Notes: generated by a model not told the origin, from the sequence alone. 64,000 nt of DNA from Micavibrio_C sp964577255 (GCA_964577255.1 CAZNYM010000007.1:5139-69138), one strand, 5' to 3'; shown: positions 33,965-42,726, numbered from the stretch's first letter. A program made the numbers and translations.

Positions 33965-34468
33965 ATGATAGAACATCAGGATTTTCTTGAAGAGAGCATC
34001 AATCCCCTCGACTCGGTCGAGGACATGATGATGGAGCATGAATGGGTTTTCGACCGCCCGAACCCCGACGAGCTGTCGGTGACCGTCAACGGTAATCGCG
34101 GCGTCTACCGCCTGACGTTCCTGTGGCAGGAAGAATACGGCGCCCTGCAGTTCTTCTGCGAAACCGCCAACGTCATCCCCGAGGAACGCATGGACGTCGC
34201 CCTGCGCGCGCTCAAGAACGTCAATGAAAGCCTGTGGCTCGGCAGCTTTGATATTCCCGCCGCCAGCCATACACCGGTGTTCCGCTACACTTCCCTGATG
34301 GGGCAGGATCAGAACGCCTCCGTCTCCGGTCAGATCGAAAGCCTGGTCGAGATCGCGCTCGCCGAGTGCGAGCGCTTCCACAACGCCTTTTCGGCCGCCA
34401 GCAGCGCCGATTACAGCCTCGATGACGTCCTGGGGATCGCCGCGGCGGGAACCGGCGGCAACGCCTGA
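33965..34468 (+). CDS. YbjN domain-containing protein
   Basis: 167 residues, cytosolic, single YbjN (type III secretion chaperone-like) fold. The pattern EWVFDRPNPDELSVTVNG, FLWQEEYGALQFFCE and LRALKNVNESLWLGSFDIP is typical. The molecular role of the family is unknown; E. coli YbjN affects motility and stress genes when overproduced. It begins six bases after the UbiK-type gene, so the two and proC are one operon. Confidence 0.87.
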   Translation: MIEHQDFLEESINPLDSVEDMMMEHEWVFDRPNPDELSVTVNGNRGVYRLTFLWQEEYGALQFFCETANVIPEERMDVALRALKNVNESLWLGSFDIPAASHTPVFRYTSLMGQDQNASVSGQIESLVEIALAECERFHNAFSAASSADYSLDDVLGIAAAGTGGNA

Positions 34469-34476
34469 GCCCGGCC

Positions 34477-35304
34477 GTGCCCACCCCCTCCTCACTCGCT
34501 CTGGTGGGCTGCGGCAAGATGGGGGGTGCCCTGCTGCAGGGCTGGATCGCCCGCAATACCGCCTCTCACTATTACGTGCTCGACCCCGCCGGCCTGCCCG
34601 AAGCTTTCGATTCCCATACGCCCGGCCTGATAACTTTCTTCGACAACCCGGCCTTGTTCGCGGCGGCGCGACCGGCCGCCCCGGTATGGGTGATGGCGGT
34701 CAAGCCGCAGATCATGGATGAAGTCTGCGAGACCATCCGCAAGGCCGTCGCGCCCGAAACCCTGATTCTGTCGATCGCGGCCGGGCAGAGCATCGCCGGA
34801 TTCCAAAGGCGCTTCGGCGCGGCCCAACCGGTCATTCGCGCCATGCCCAACCTGCCCGCCGCCATCGGCGCGGGAATTACCGTCGTCTGCCCCGCCGCCA
34901 GGGTGAGCGCCGCGCAGAAAACCCGGGCGCAGGAATTGCTGACGGCCGTCGGCGCGGTGGAATGGATCGCGGATGAAAATCTGCTCGACGCCGTGACGGC
35001 GCTCTCCGGCAGCGGCCCCGCTTACGTGTTTTTGCTGATCGAGACACTGACGGCCGCCGGGCGGGATCTGGGCCTTGCGCCCGATCTGGCGGCGAAGCTC
35101 GCACGCCAGACGGTAATCGGCAGCGCGCTGCTGGCTCAGGCCGATAACGCCGAAGCCGCCACGCTGCGGCAAAACGTCACCAGCCCCGGCGGAACGACCG
35201 AAGCGGCGCTGAAAGTGCTGATGGCAGAAAAAGGTCTGTCCTGGCTGCTGGCGGAAGCGCTCGAAGCCGCCGCCCGCCGGAGCCGCGAACTGCGCGCCGA
35301 CTAG
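34477..35304 (+). CDS. proC: Pyrroline-5-carboxylate reductase
   Basis: 275 residues with a GTG start eight bases after the ybjN-like stop. It makes proline from pyrroline-5-carboxylate with NAD(P)H. The N-terminal nucleotide motif is VGCGKMGGALLQGW, followed by MAVKPQIMDEV, RAMPNLPAAIGAG, the substrate-binding ALSGSGPAYVFLLIE and the C-terminal TSPGGTTEAALKVL. The stop interlocks with the mucR stop (CTAG 35301-35304). Confidence 0.96.
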   Translation: MPTPSSLALVGCGKMGGALLQGWIARNTASHYYVLDPAGLPEAFDSHTPGLITFFDNPALFAAARPAAPVWVMAVKPQIMDEVCETIRKAVAPETLILSIAAGQSIAGFQRRFGAAQPVIRAMPNLPAAIGAGITVVCPAARVSAAQKTRAQELLTAVGAVEWIADENLLDAVTALSGSGPAYVFLLIETLTAAGRDLGLAPDLAAKLARQTVIGSALLAQADNAEAATLRQNVTSPGGTTEAALKVLMAEKGLSWLLAEALEAAARRSRELRAD

Positions 35305-35723
35305 GCGGTCTTCTCTCTCTTCTTGCCCGACGTGCCAAGGCCGATATCCTTGGCCAGCTTGCTGCGCGTGGTGGCGTAGTTGGGCGCCACCATCGGATAA
35401 TCCGCCGACAGGCCCCAGCGCTCGCGGTATTGCTCGGGCGTCATGTTGTAGGCGGTCTTCAGGTGGCGCTTGAGCATCTTGAGCTTCTTGCCGTCCTCAA
35501 GGCAGACGATGTAATCCGGATGCACCGATTTCTTGATCGGCACCGCCGGCTGCGGGCGGTCGGCGGCGGAGCTGCCCTCGTGATTGACGTTCAGAAGGGT
35601 CTTGTAGACTTTCTGGATCACCTGCGGAATATCCTCCGCAGCCACGGTATTGTTGGAGAAATGCGCCGAAACGATGTTGGCGGTCAAGGTCAGGATGTGA
35701 TCGTGTTCGGGGGATGCGGCCAT
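35301..35723 (-). CDS. mucR: MucR/Ros family transcriptional regulator
   Basis: 140 residues. Family core: DYIVCLEDGKKLKMLKRHL, then MTPEQYRERW and DYPMVAPNYA. MucR proteins are H-NS-like silencers that bind AT-rich, T-A-step DNA and control exopolysaccharide, motility and virulence in alphaproteobacteria. Of the four zinc ligands in Ros (C-x2-C, H, H) only Cys74 and His87 are present. The second position is Asp77 and the last is Ala/Tyr (91/92), so zinc binding is doubtful; several natural MucR-type proteins also dispense with zinc. It is monocistronic. Confidence 0.92.
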   Translation of the reverse strand: MAASPEHDHILTLTANIVSAHFSNNTVAAEDIPQVIQKVYKTLLNVNHEGSSAADRPQPAVPIKKSVHPDYIVCLEDGKKLKMLKRHLKTAYNMTPEQYRERWGLSADYPMVAPNYATTRSKLAKDIGLGTSGKKREKTA

Positions 35724-35797
35724 GAGTACCTTCCATTACTTAGTGATAGTTTCATCGTAACAGTAAAAAGCGGAATACTTCAAGTATAGATCAATAG

Positions 35798-36478
35798 CTA
35801 TTCCTCGACCGTGCGGGTGAAACGGGTCGAGGCACTGACATCCGCGCCGCGCAGGTAAAGCGGCGCGGCCGCGCCCGTGCCGCTTTCATGCGCCCGCAGC
35901 CCCGCACGGGCGACGATGTCCGCGCGCGGAAGCTCATAGCCGCTTTGCTGCCGCAAAAGCGCTGCCGCCTCCGACCGCAGCCCGGCGAAGCGCGTGCCGG
36001 CGTCGCCGATGATCGTGACGGAAGACGATAAGGGAACAGAGACAGCCGGACAGGCAAAGGGTTCCCCTTGCGCCTGCCCGCCCGGGACGAAGAACTGGCC
36101 GTAAAAATCCTCGCGCTTGGTTTCGATCAGGGCCAGCACATTCCCGCCCTGCGGATGATCGGTGTAATACGCAGCCGCCAGACAATCGAGCGTGCTCACG
36201 CCCGCGACGGGCCGGCCGAGCGCCAGGCCCAGAGCCCGTGCCGTCGAAAGCCCGATGCGGATGCCGGTGAAAGCCCCCGGCCCGCGCGTGACGGCGATCA
36301 GGTCGATCGTGCCGTACCCGCCCGCCGCCGTGACAACTTCATCGATCATCGGCACCAGCACTTCCGCCTGACCGCGGTTCATCGCCGCGCCGCGCGCGGC
36401 CAGCACCGCGCCCTGCGCGTCCGTCACCGCGGCCGCACATCCGTTCATCGTCACGTCGAAGGCAAGGATGTTACGCAA
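35798..36478 (-). CDS. tsaB: tRNA threonylcarbamoyladenosine biosynthesis protein TsaB
   Basis: 226 residues, ASKHA fold. It partners TsaD and TsaE in making t6A37 of ANN-reading tRNAs. Visible are NILAFDVTMNGCAAAV, the RGPGAFTGIRIGLSTARALGL block typical of TsaB, and VSTLDCLA. The C-terminal half is divergent, as is normal. It overlaps the upstream nitroreductase gene by eight bases, so the two are co-translated. Confidence 0.93.
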   Translation of the reverse strand: MRNILAFDVTMNGCAAAVTDAQGAVLAARGAAMNRGQAEVLVPMIDEVVTAAGGYGTIDLIAVTRGPGAFTGIRIGLSTARALGLALGRPVAGVSTLDCLAAAYYTDHPQGGNVLALIETKREDFYGQFFVPGGQAQGEPFACPAVSVPLSSSVTIIGDAGTRFAGLRSEAAALLRQQSGYELPRADIVARAGLRAHESGTGAAAPLYLRGADVSASTRFTRTVEE

Positions 36479-37073
36479 TCAGGGCCGCTTCGTCGAAGCC
36501 GAGGCGCGGCAGACGGGGAGCAAGCTTCTCCTTGTCACCGTAGCCAAGGTTGCACAGGAAATTCACGCGCCAGCTTTTATCGCCGAAGAAGGCGGCATTG
36601 ATCCCGTCGGCATCGAAGCCGCCCATGGGCCCGCAATCAAGGCCCAGCGAACGCGCCGCCAGCATCAGGTAAGCGCCCTGCAGCGAGCCGCTGCGGCGGG
36701 TCTCAAGCGCGATGGCCGCCTCCTTGCCTTCGTACCAGCCGCGCGCACCCGGCGACTGCGGGCGCAGGACATCCATCTTCTCGTAGAATTTCATGTCATA
36801 CGCGATGATGGCCGTGACCGGCGCGGACATGGTCTGGTCCACGTTGCCGGCATCGAGGAAAGGCTTGAGCTTTTCCTTGGCCGCTGCCGATTTCACGAAC
36901 ACGAAGCGTGCCGGACAGCAATTGGACGATGTCGGCCCCAGCTTCAGCAGGTCGTAAAGCGCGCGCAACACTACATCGCTGACGTCTTTCTTCAGCCAGA
37001 CCCGGTGCGTGCGCGCCTCGCGGAACAGGACGTCGAGCGCATGATCGTCAAGAATGCGGCTGTCGGCGGACAT
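36471..37073 (-). CDS. Nitroreductase family protein, RutE/malonic semialdehyde reductase-like
   Basis: 200 residues from ATG 37073, set by GGAGA five bases upstream. It is an FMN flavoprotein fold of the RutE branch: LFREARTHRVWLKKDVSD near the start, GPTSSNCCPARFVFV, SAPVTAIIAYDMKFYEKM, ARSLGLDCGPMGGFD and NFLCNLGYGD. RutE reduces malonic semialdehyde to 3-hydroxypropionate in uracil breakdown, but related enzymes act on other aldehydes or quinones. There are no rut genes here, so the substrate is open. It is the first gene of the pair with tsaB and is divergent from the deacetylase-like gene. Confidence 0.88.
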   Translation of the reverse strand: MSADSRILDDHALDVLFREARTHRVWLKKDVSDVVLRALYDLLKLGPTSSNCCPARFVFVKSAAAKEKLKPFLDAGNVDQTMSAPVTAIIAYDMKFYEKMDVLRPQSPGARGWYEGKEAAIALETRRSGSLQGAYLMLAARSLGLDCGPMGGFDADGINAAFFGDKSWRVNFLCNLGYGDKEKLAPRLPRLGFDEAALIA

Positions 37074-37182
37074 GAAATTCTCCTTTTTCCGGTTCGGAAC
37101 CGGTAGCCTGGGCAATCTAGGGGGCCGGGCAGGCCGGTTCAAGGCTATGGATTTTAGTCATAAAGCGATATATGCTGACGCC

Positions 37183-38310
37183 ATGCCGTTTTTCAAGCGT
37201 TTTGAACTGGTTATCGCCGGAACTTTGCTTCTGGCCTTATGCCTGCCGGGTGTTCTGCCCGCGCACGCCGCGCCAGACTTGCCGCAGGACGCGCGCGCGG
37301 CGACGATCCTCGTTTATCACCGCATCAGCGACGATCCCGCGCCGGGCGGCGCCAGCCTCGGCCCCGACCTGTTCGACCAGCATGTGCGCGAGCTGACGAC
37401 CGGCGCATACAAAGTCCTACCGCTACCGGTCATTATTACGGCTCTGAAGGAAGGAAAGGATCTCGAAGGACCCGCGATCGGCCTGACCTTCGACGGCGGC
37501 GACCGCCAGACCGTGCGCCGGGCGATGGAAAAACTTGATAATGCCGGCCTGCCCTTCACCGTGTTCCTGTCCACCGACGCGATGGACCGCGGCGATCCGG
37601 GCGCTCTCTCGTGGGACGAGGCGCGGCGCCTGGCGCGCAACCCCCTGGTCACGCTCGGCTTGCATCCGGCAAGCTACGCCCGGCTCTACGATCTCGATCC
37701 CGCCGAAATGGCGCGCCAGGTCAACAAGGCCGTCAGTCGCTACCGCGAGGAGCTGGGCCGCAGCCCGGCGCTGTTCGCTTATCCATACGGGGAATACAGC
37801 GGGGATTACCGCGACCTGATCGAAAAACTGGGTTTCGCCGCCGCCTTCGGTCAGCATTCGGGCGTCGCTTATGAAGGCAGCGACCTGTTTGCCCTGCCGC
37901 GCTTTTCCATGACCGGCCCGTTCGGCAGCCTCGAACGTTTCCAGATGGTGGCCCGTGCCCTGCCGCTGCCCGTAACCGACATCACGCCCGCCGATCCGCT
38001 GCTGCGCGAAGGCACACCCGTCATCGGCTTTACCGTCGATCCCGCTCTGCAGGCCGGACTTAAGACGCTGTCATGCTTCGCCTCAACCGCCGAGAAGATG
38101 GCGCTCGATACCGCCGGCGACACGCGCATCGAAATGCGCCTCAAGGGCGGTTACGACGATACGCGTCTGCGCATCAACTGCACCATGCCCGGCCCTGGCG
38201 AGGGCGAGGACATGCGCTGGCGCTGGTTTGGTATGATGCTGCTCACGCCCCTGCCCTACGCCGAACAGCCGGCGGCAGGCGACAGCGATCCGGCGCGCAA
38301 CGCGGATTAA
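37183..38310 (+). CDS. Exported polysaccharide deacetylase-like protein with altered metal site
   Basis: 375 residues from ATG 37183 (an ATG at 37147 is possible). A signal peptide ends near AHAA (residue 30). A NodB-like domain of the PgaB/IcaB type follows: ILVYHRISD, LTFDGGDRQT, GLPFTVFLSTDAM and the motif AYPYGEYSGDY. In the canonical site the first motif is FDDG and the second is H-x3-H. Here Gly105 replaces the second Asp, and the second motif is His161-x3-Tyr165. Two of three metal ligands are therefore missing, so it may bind glycans without deacetylating them. A separate C-terminal beta domain (about 270-360) is of unknown type. Confidence 0.8.
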   Translation: MPFFKRFELVIAGTLLLALCLPGVLPAHAAPDLPQDARAATILVYHRISDDPAPGGASLGPDLFDQHVRELTTGAYKVLPLPVIITALKEGKDLEGPAIGLTFDGGDRQTVRRAMEKLDNAGLPFTVFLSTDAMDRGDPGALSWDEARRLARNPLVTLGLHPASYARLYDLDPAEMARQVNKAVSRYREELGRSPALFAYPYGEYSGDYRDLIEKLGFAAAFGQHSGVAYEGSDLFALPRFSMTGPFGSLERFQMVARALPLPVTDITPADPLLREGTPVIGFTVDPALQAGLKTLSCFASTAEKMALDTAGDTRIEMRLKGGYDDTRLRINCTMPGPGEGEDMRWRWFGMMLLTPLPYAEQPAAGDSDPARNAD

Positions 38311-38313
38311 CCC

Positions 38314-38865
38314 CTAAAGCGGCAGCGGCTCGACCGCTTTCACTTCCGGCACGAAATGGCGCAGCATGTTCTCGATCCCGGACTTGAGCGTCAGGGCCGA
38401 ACTGGGGCAGCCGGCGCAGGCGCCCTGCATGCGCAGATAAACGATCCCGTCGTCGAACTTCACGAACGTGATATCGCCGCCGTCGCGCGCCACCGCCGGA
38501 CGCACCCGCGTGTCGATCACCTCGACGATCTGGCGCACGATTTCATCGCTCAGATCGATTACGGTCTCTTCCGCCGGGCCTGTGACCACGGGCATGCCGC
38601 TCAGGTAATGATCCATGATCGCCGCCAGCACGCGCGGCTTGAGCGTCAGCCACTCCACGCCCTCGAGCTTGGTCACGGCGATGAAGTCACCCGCGAGGAA
38701 CACGCCGGTGACATCGTCGAGCGCGAACAAAGCCGCGGCGAGCGGCGAGCGACCTTCCGCGTCCTCGGGCGTTTTGAATTCGGCCGTGCCCTGCCTCATC
38801 ACCGGCTGGCCGGGGATGAATTTGATGGTCGCGGGATTGGGCGTGGTTTCGGTCTGAATGAACAT
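38314..38865 (-). CDS. nfuA: NfuA-type iron-sulfur cluster carrier (NifU-like)
   Basis: 183 residues: an N-terminal Nfu_N domain (TETTPNPATIKFIPG start) and a C-terminal NifU-like domain with the cluster-binding CAGC motif (GACAGCPSSALTLKSGIENML). It passes Fe-S clusters to client proteins; LeuC (60221) would be one. The eukaryotic homologue is NFU1, and the alphaproteobacterial form is the nearest bacterial relative. It is monocistronic and ends three bases from the convergent deacetylase-like gene. Confidence 0.93.
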   Translation of the reverse strand: MFIQTETTPNPATIKFIPGQPVMRQGTAEFKTPEDAEGRSPLAAALFALDDVTGVFLAGDFIAVTKLEGVEWLTLKPRVLAAIMDHYLSGMPVVTGPAEETVIDLSDEIVRQIVEVIDTRVRPAVARDGGDITFVKFDDGIVYLRMQGACAGCPSSALTLKSGIENMLRHFVPEVKAVEPLPL

Positions 38866-38967
38866 TTTTTACATAAACTTAAAATGGCTCATCTGCCTGT
38901 ATACATCCAGGCCGCATAGTCCTAAAAGAGAATAATCTAAATCCATAACAAAAACAGGGGCCCAGTC

Positions 38968-40326
38968 ATGTTCGGATTCATTCTTTCTTTTAAAAAATGG
39001 CAGATGAAAAAACTGGCGGAAAGGGGCAACGCCGCCGCCGCCAACGAGATCATATCCATGGTGGCGAAGGATGAAAGCCTCGCCCCTGTCGCTGTCGAAG
39101 CTCTGAAGCACGGCAACAAGACATACAACACGGCCACCTCCATCGAGTTTATAGGCAGAAGGTACAGCGATCACGCCGAAGCGGCCATCGATGCCCTGGC
39201 GGAATTCCCCGGATGGAGGAACGACAATATCAGGATTCTGGGCTGCGAGAACGATGGCCGCCTGGCCGAAAAAGCCGTCGAAGCGCTGAGCAAAATCGCC
39301 TGCAGTCCGGCGGGCGATGCTCCCAACGCGATTGAGGAGATAAAAGTGCTGGCCTTGAAAGTTCCTGCCTGCGCCGACCGGGCCTTCAAGGAAGTCCTCA
39401 GCCCGATCTGGTATTATTCCTCGCAGACGCCCGGCGCGGATGACCAGAACTTTGGCGCGATGGTCGATTTTCTGACGGTCCTCGCGAAGCAGGACAGCGA
39501 CAAAGCCCCCCACGCCATCAGCACGCTCAGAGACATCAACACGCCGGCGGCCTTCGACGCGATTGCCGATCTGGGCTGCTGCGAGGAAAAACATGCCGTC
39601 TGGGCCATGCAGGCGCTGGCCGGCCGTCACGCCCCCGGAATCGTGCGCATCGCCAAGGCACATCCGCACACCAGGCTATTAGCGATCAATTTCCTGCATG
39701 AAATGGCAAGGCAGCAAGTTCTCCAGAACGGCCCCCTTGCGGATGAATTGACAATGCATCTCGCCACGGTGGGACATTTCAGCCCTTACGACCATGCTCC
39801 TCGGGTCCTGGGCGCGCTGGAGGACTTGGGCACAGCGGCTGCGCTGCGCCATATCGGCAATATCGGCAGCGGATGCGTCGATGCCACTTTCGAGCCTTCC
39901 AAATCGGCAATAGAAGCTTTGAGGCACATCAACTCGCCGGCATCCTCGGGACAAATCGCCCGGATCGGAAAGAATTTCAGCGAGGCCGCCCCCGGCATAA
40001 TCGGCCTCAACACTCTGCTGAAAAGATATCAGGGGCCCATGATGGTCACCGACCAGGAAGTTTTCGACGGTATAAGGCAGGAGATTACCGACCTGACCCG
40101 CGCGCTCTTGCGCAGCGATGCGTTGAACAGACGGTTTGAAAATGACGCCGGAACGCCGGAAAAAGACAGGATCGTTACGGCCCAGCTCCGTCAGGCCTTC
40201 CAACGCGCCGATCAGTCCGGCCTGCTGAAGGACGGCCTGAAGGCGGAAGCAGCCTTTGAGGGTTTCCTGAGCTATCGCGCCGCCATGAACGGCGCCGCCC
40301 CGGCGGCACAGGCTGTGCCGGTGTAA
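38968..40326 (+). CDS. Helical-repeat (HEAT-like) protein of unknown function
   Basis: 452 residues, almost entirely alpha-helical. Pairs of short helices recur with Ala at regular places, such as AVEALKHGNKTYNTATSIEF, AEAAIDALAEF, AEKAVEALSKIA and SAIEALRHINS. Several carry an 'AL..I' plus 'AA..I..IG' phrase (PAAFDAIADLG, AAALRHIGNIG and SSGQIARIG). This is the look of HEAT or armadillo-type solenoids used for protein binding. The exact family is not recognised. There is no signal peptide. The ATG at 38968 has GGGG about nine bases upstream. It is not in an operon. The C-terminal 60 residues are different, charged and then Ala/Pro-rich. Confidence 0.7.
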   Translation: MFGFILSFKKWQMKKLAERGNAAAANEIISMVAKDESLAPVAVEALKHGNKTYNTATSIEFIGRRYSDHAEAAIDALAEFPGWRNDNIRILGCENDGRLAEKAVEALSKIACSPAGDAPNAIEEIKVLALKVPACADRAFKEVLSPIWYYSSQTPGADDQNFGAMVDFLTVLAKQDSDKAPHAISTLRDINTPAAFDAIADLGCCEEKHAVWAMQALAGRHAPGIVRIAKAHPHTRLLAINFLHEMARQQVLQNGPLADELTMHLATVGHFSPYDHAPRVLGALEDLGTAAALRHIGNIGSGCVDATFEPSKSAIEALRHINSPASSGQIARIGKNFSEAAPGIIGLNTLLKRYQGPMMVTDQEVFDGIRQEITDLTRALLRSDALNRRFENDAGTPEKDRIVTAQLRQAFQRADQSGLLKDGLKAEAAFEGFLSYRAAMNGAAPAAQAVPV

Positions 40327-40345
40327 CCAAGGGCTAGCAATTCAC

Positions 40346-40999
40346 TCATTGATGATAGAAATACTTGTCCTTGGCGTCGCGGAACTGCATCCGCTCGTCC
40401 TTGGTGAACTCGCGGTAATAGCCGCTCAGCCACTGCGCGTCGGCGGGCTTGAAGGTCACCGTTTTGGCGAAGCTCAGGAACGCGGGCTGCCATTTCTCGA
40501 ACGCGTCCTTGTGGGCCGAGCATTCGACGATATAGGCGACGTCGTTGTAAAGCCCGACGAAGATCAGCGCGCGGCGGCTCATATATGGCCCCTGCACGGC
40601 GCTTTTGTAGCCGGCTTCGGCGTAAGCAGCCCAGGCCTGGCCCAGTCCCGAACCGTCATGCAGGCTGTAAACGGCGGCTTCGTCGTAACGGCGCACATAC
40701 TGCTCGATATAGGACAGGCTGAAATCGATCTGCTGCACCGGCTGGTCGTAACGGCGCGGATAGATGGCGTTGCGGCGATCCTCGAGCGCGGAGAGGCTGC
40801 AACTCGCGTGCGCCCGGCCCGAAGGCGCGCGCACCGTGAGAATATCGTCTGTACCCTGGTTGCTGACCTTGGCCCAGGTGTCGGGATAGGAGGCGCTGGC
40901 GCCCGTGGCCGGATCGGTCCAGTAAAAATAATCGGCGCGCGCGGCGGTGGAACCGGCAGCGACAAGAACGGCAAGCAGAGCAGCGGTGAGAATGCGCAT
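40346..40999 (-). CDS. Exported protein of unknown function
   Basis: 217 residues from ATG 40999, with GGGGA upstream. A clear signal peptide (ILTAALLAVLVAAGSTAARA) ends at ARA. The mature part opens DYFYWTDPATGASASYPDTW, a PsbP/DcrB-like phrase in which a Tyr/Pro/Trp strand follows a turn, and carries CSLSALEDRRNAIYP and YIVECSAHKDAFEKWQPAFL. The single Cys residues may pair. The function is not known. It is probably periplasmic. An assembly gap (41026-41035) lies in its upstream region, so the promoter cannot be read. Confidence 0.72.
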   Translation of the reverse strand: MRILTAALLAVLVAAGSTAARADYFYWTDPATGASASYPDTWAKVSNQGTDDILTVRAPSGRAHASCSLSALEDRRNAIYPRRYDQPVQQIDFSLSYIEQYVRRYDEAAVYSLHDGSGLGQAWAAYAEAGYKSAVQGPYMSRRALIFVGLYNDVAYIVECSAHKDAFEKWQPAFLSFAKTVTFKPADAQWLSGYYREFTKDERMQFRDAKDKYFYHQ

Positions 41000-41025
41000 C
41001 TTTTTCCCCAAAATTACCAACAGGC

Positions 41026-41035
41026 NNNNNNNNNN
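41026..41035. other. Assembly gap (10 N)
   Basis: Ten N between the exported-protein start and the end of the RNA methyltransferase gene. No reading frame is cut here, but the promoter region of the exported-protein gene is incomplete. Confidence 0.95.
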
Positions 41036-41078
41036 ATAAAGCAGAACGGGCAAATTCGCCATAATGCATTGTGCCGGG

Positions 41079-42371
41079 TTACACCGGGAAAGGCAATCTG
41101 GTAAAAAACCCTGCAATTTCAATGTGATGAGACCATAAAAACTGGTCGACCAGCCGCAGCCGCGCCAGCCGGTAACCGCCCTGGCACAGGTAATCAGCGT
41201 CGCGGGCGAAGCTGGCCGCCGAACAGGAAATGTAAACGATGTGGGGCACAGCGCTCTCCGCCAATATCTTGGCCTGCGGCGAAGCGCCATCGCGCGGCGG
41301 ATCGATCACCACCGCGTCATAGTCCTTGAGCTCGGGCAGACGCAGCGGCATTTTCACCAGATCGCGGCTTTGGGTCCTGAGGCGGTCCTGCCCCTTCCCC
41401 GCCGCAGTCAGGGCCGTAACGGAAGGAACGTAACCCTCGAACGCATCCACACGGCACCCGAGCGCCAGCAAAGGAAAAGTAAAGGTACCGCAGCCGGCAT
41501 AAAGGTCGGCGGCGCGTTTGACTTTCTGCCCGGTCAAAACGCTCGTGACGAAGTCCTGCAGCGCGCGCTCGCCTTCCTCCGTCGCCTGAAGGAATCCGCC
41601 CGCGGGCGGGACGACGGCGATATCGGCGAAGCGGACCTGCACCGGCTGGCGCTGGAGCAACAGTTCAGGATCGGCGCGCTCGTCACGGCGCCAGGAAAGG
41701 CGGGAGAGATCCGCCTTGTGACACAGGTCGCTGAGCGCCTGCGTGGCGTGAAACCCCAACTGGCGCGTTTCGCCGCTGAGGCGGCCCGTGATCAGCATAT
41801 CAAGCGCGTCTTCAAGAATGGTGAGCGTGATATCGGCCTTGCTGTTCTCGGGCAGGATGTCGGGCAGGTAGCGGCGCATGAAGGGCAGGAGCGCCACGAT
41901 ACGCGGCGCCAGCACGGCACAGCTTTCGATCGCAGCGATGCGGTCCGAACGGCGCTCGTTGAAACCGAACAGCAGCCGTCCGCCCTTCTTGCGCGCGGCG
42001 AAGGTGGCCCGGCGGCGGCTGGCGGGCGCGCTGATCAGCGGCCCCTCGACATCCGGCGGCGCGGCAACGCCCGCCTTGGACAGGGTGGAAAGCACCAGAT
42101 CGCGCTTGAACGCGGCATATGTCTTTTCGTCCGCGTGCTGCAGCGCGCAGCCGCCACACACACCGTAATGCGGGCAGACGGGCGCAATCCGCTGCGGCGC
42201 GGGTGTAAGAACCTTTTCAAGAACGCCCTGCTCCCCCTCGACCGCCGCCAGGCGCACGGTCTCGCCGGGCAGTGCACCCGACACGTAAATCCGCCCGCCG
42301 TCGGGGCGCAGCGCCACACCCTGTCCCTGCGCGCCCAGGTGATGGATGGAAAATACCAGCGGATCGGTCAT
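41079..42371 (-). CDS. RNA m5U methyltransferase, RlmD/TrmA family
   Basis: 430 residues. The order is a TRAM-like N-terminus (HLGAQGQGVALRPDGGRIYV), the [4Fe-4S]-binding Cys cluster CPHYGVCGGCALQH (about 67-80), a SAM motif DLYAGCGTFTFPLLAL, DPPRDG and the nucleophilic Cys in ISCSAASFARD. This enzyme class methylates uridine in 23S rRNA (RlmD, RlmC) or tRNA (TrmA). RlmD-like is the best guess, but the target uridine cannot be told from sequence. It is monocistronic as far as can be seen. Confidence 0.9.
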   Translation of the reverse strand: MTDPLVFSIHHLGAQGQGVALRPDGGRIYVSGALPGETVRLAAVEGEQGVLEKVLTPAPQRIAPVCPHYGVCGGCALQHADEKTYAAFKRDLVLSTLSKAGVAAPPDVEGPLISAPASRRRATFAARKKGGRLLFGFNERRSDRIAAIESCAVLAPRIVALLPFMRRYLPDILPENSKADITLTILEDALDMLITGRLSGETRQLGFHATQALSDLCHKADLSRLSWRRDERADPELLLQRQPVQVRFADIAVVPPAGGFLQATEEGERALQDFVTSVLTGQKVKRAADLYAGCGTFTFPLLALGCRVDAFEGYVPSVTALTAAGKGQDRLRTQSRDLVKMPLRLPELKDYDAVVIDPPRDGASPQAKILAESAVPHIVYISCSAASFARDADYLCQGGYRLARLRLVDQFLWSHHIEIAGFFTRLPFPV

Positions 42372-42402
42372 GGGGATATTCTAAAGGAAACGGCCACGAA
42401 AG

Positions 42403-42687
42403 CTAGGGCGCGAGCCGGGGCTTGCGCTCGAGGCGATAGCCCTTCTCGGCACAGTTCCTCAGGATGTATTGCGGCGCAATCTGGTCGGGATGGTTGAGAA
42501 TGCTTTTCTCGCAAGCGGCGTTGATGACGTTCTGGCTGCGGGCGTCATCCCGGGCCGCCTGCCGCCCCTGTTCGCGCATGCCTTCAGCGCCGCCGTCCCA
42601 CAGATAATATTTACCCACCGCGCCCACGGAGATACCAATGCCGATCAGCACGACGTTCAAGAATCTTTTTTCAATGCTGGATGTCAT
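42403..42687 (-). CDS. Small single-pass membrane protein
   Basis: 94 residues, unrecognised. A short basic N-terminus is followed by one hydrophobic helix (about 10-27: NVVLIGIGISVGAVGKYYL), then a charged region with two Cys that could pair. The topology is probably N-in, C-out. It lies 31 bases upstream of the RNA methyltransferase start, on the same strand, and may be co-transcribed with it and with the next small membrane gene. An RBS is not obvious. Confidence 0.55.
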   Translation of the reverse strand: MTSSIEKRFLNVVLIGIGISVGAVGKYYLWDGGAEGMREQGRQAARDDARSQNVINAACEKSILNHPDQIAPQYILRNCAEKGYRLERKPRLAP

Positions 42688-42726
42688 AGTAAATTCCTCA
42701 GAGCCTGAAGCAAAACAACCTGACTT

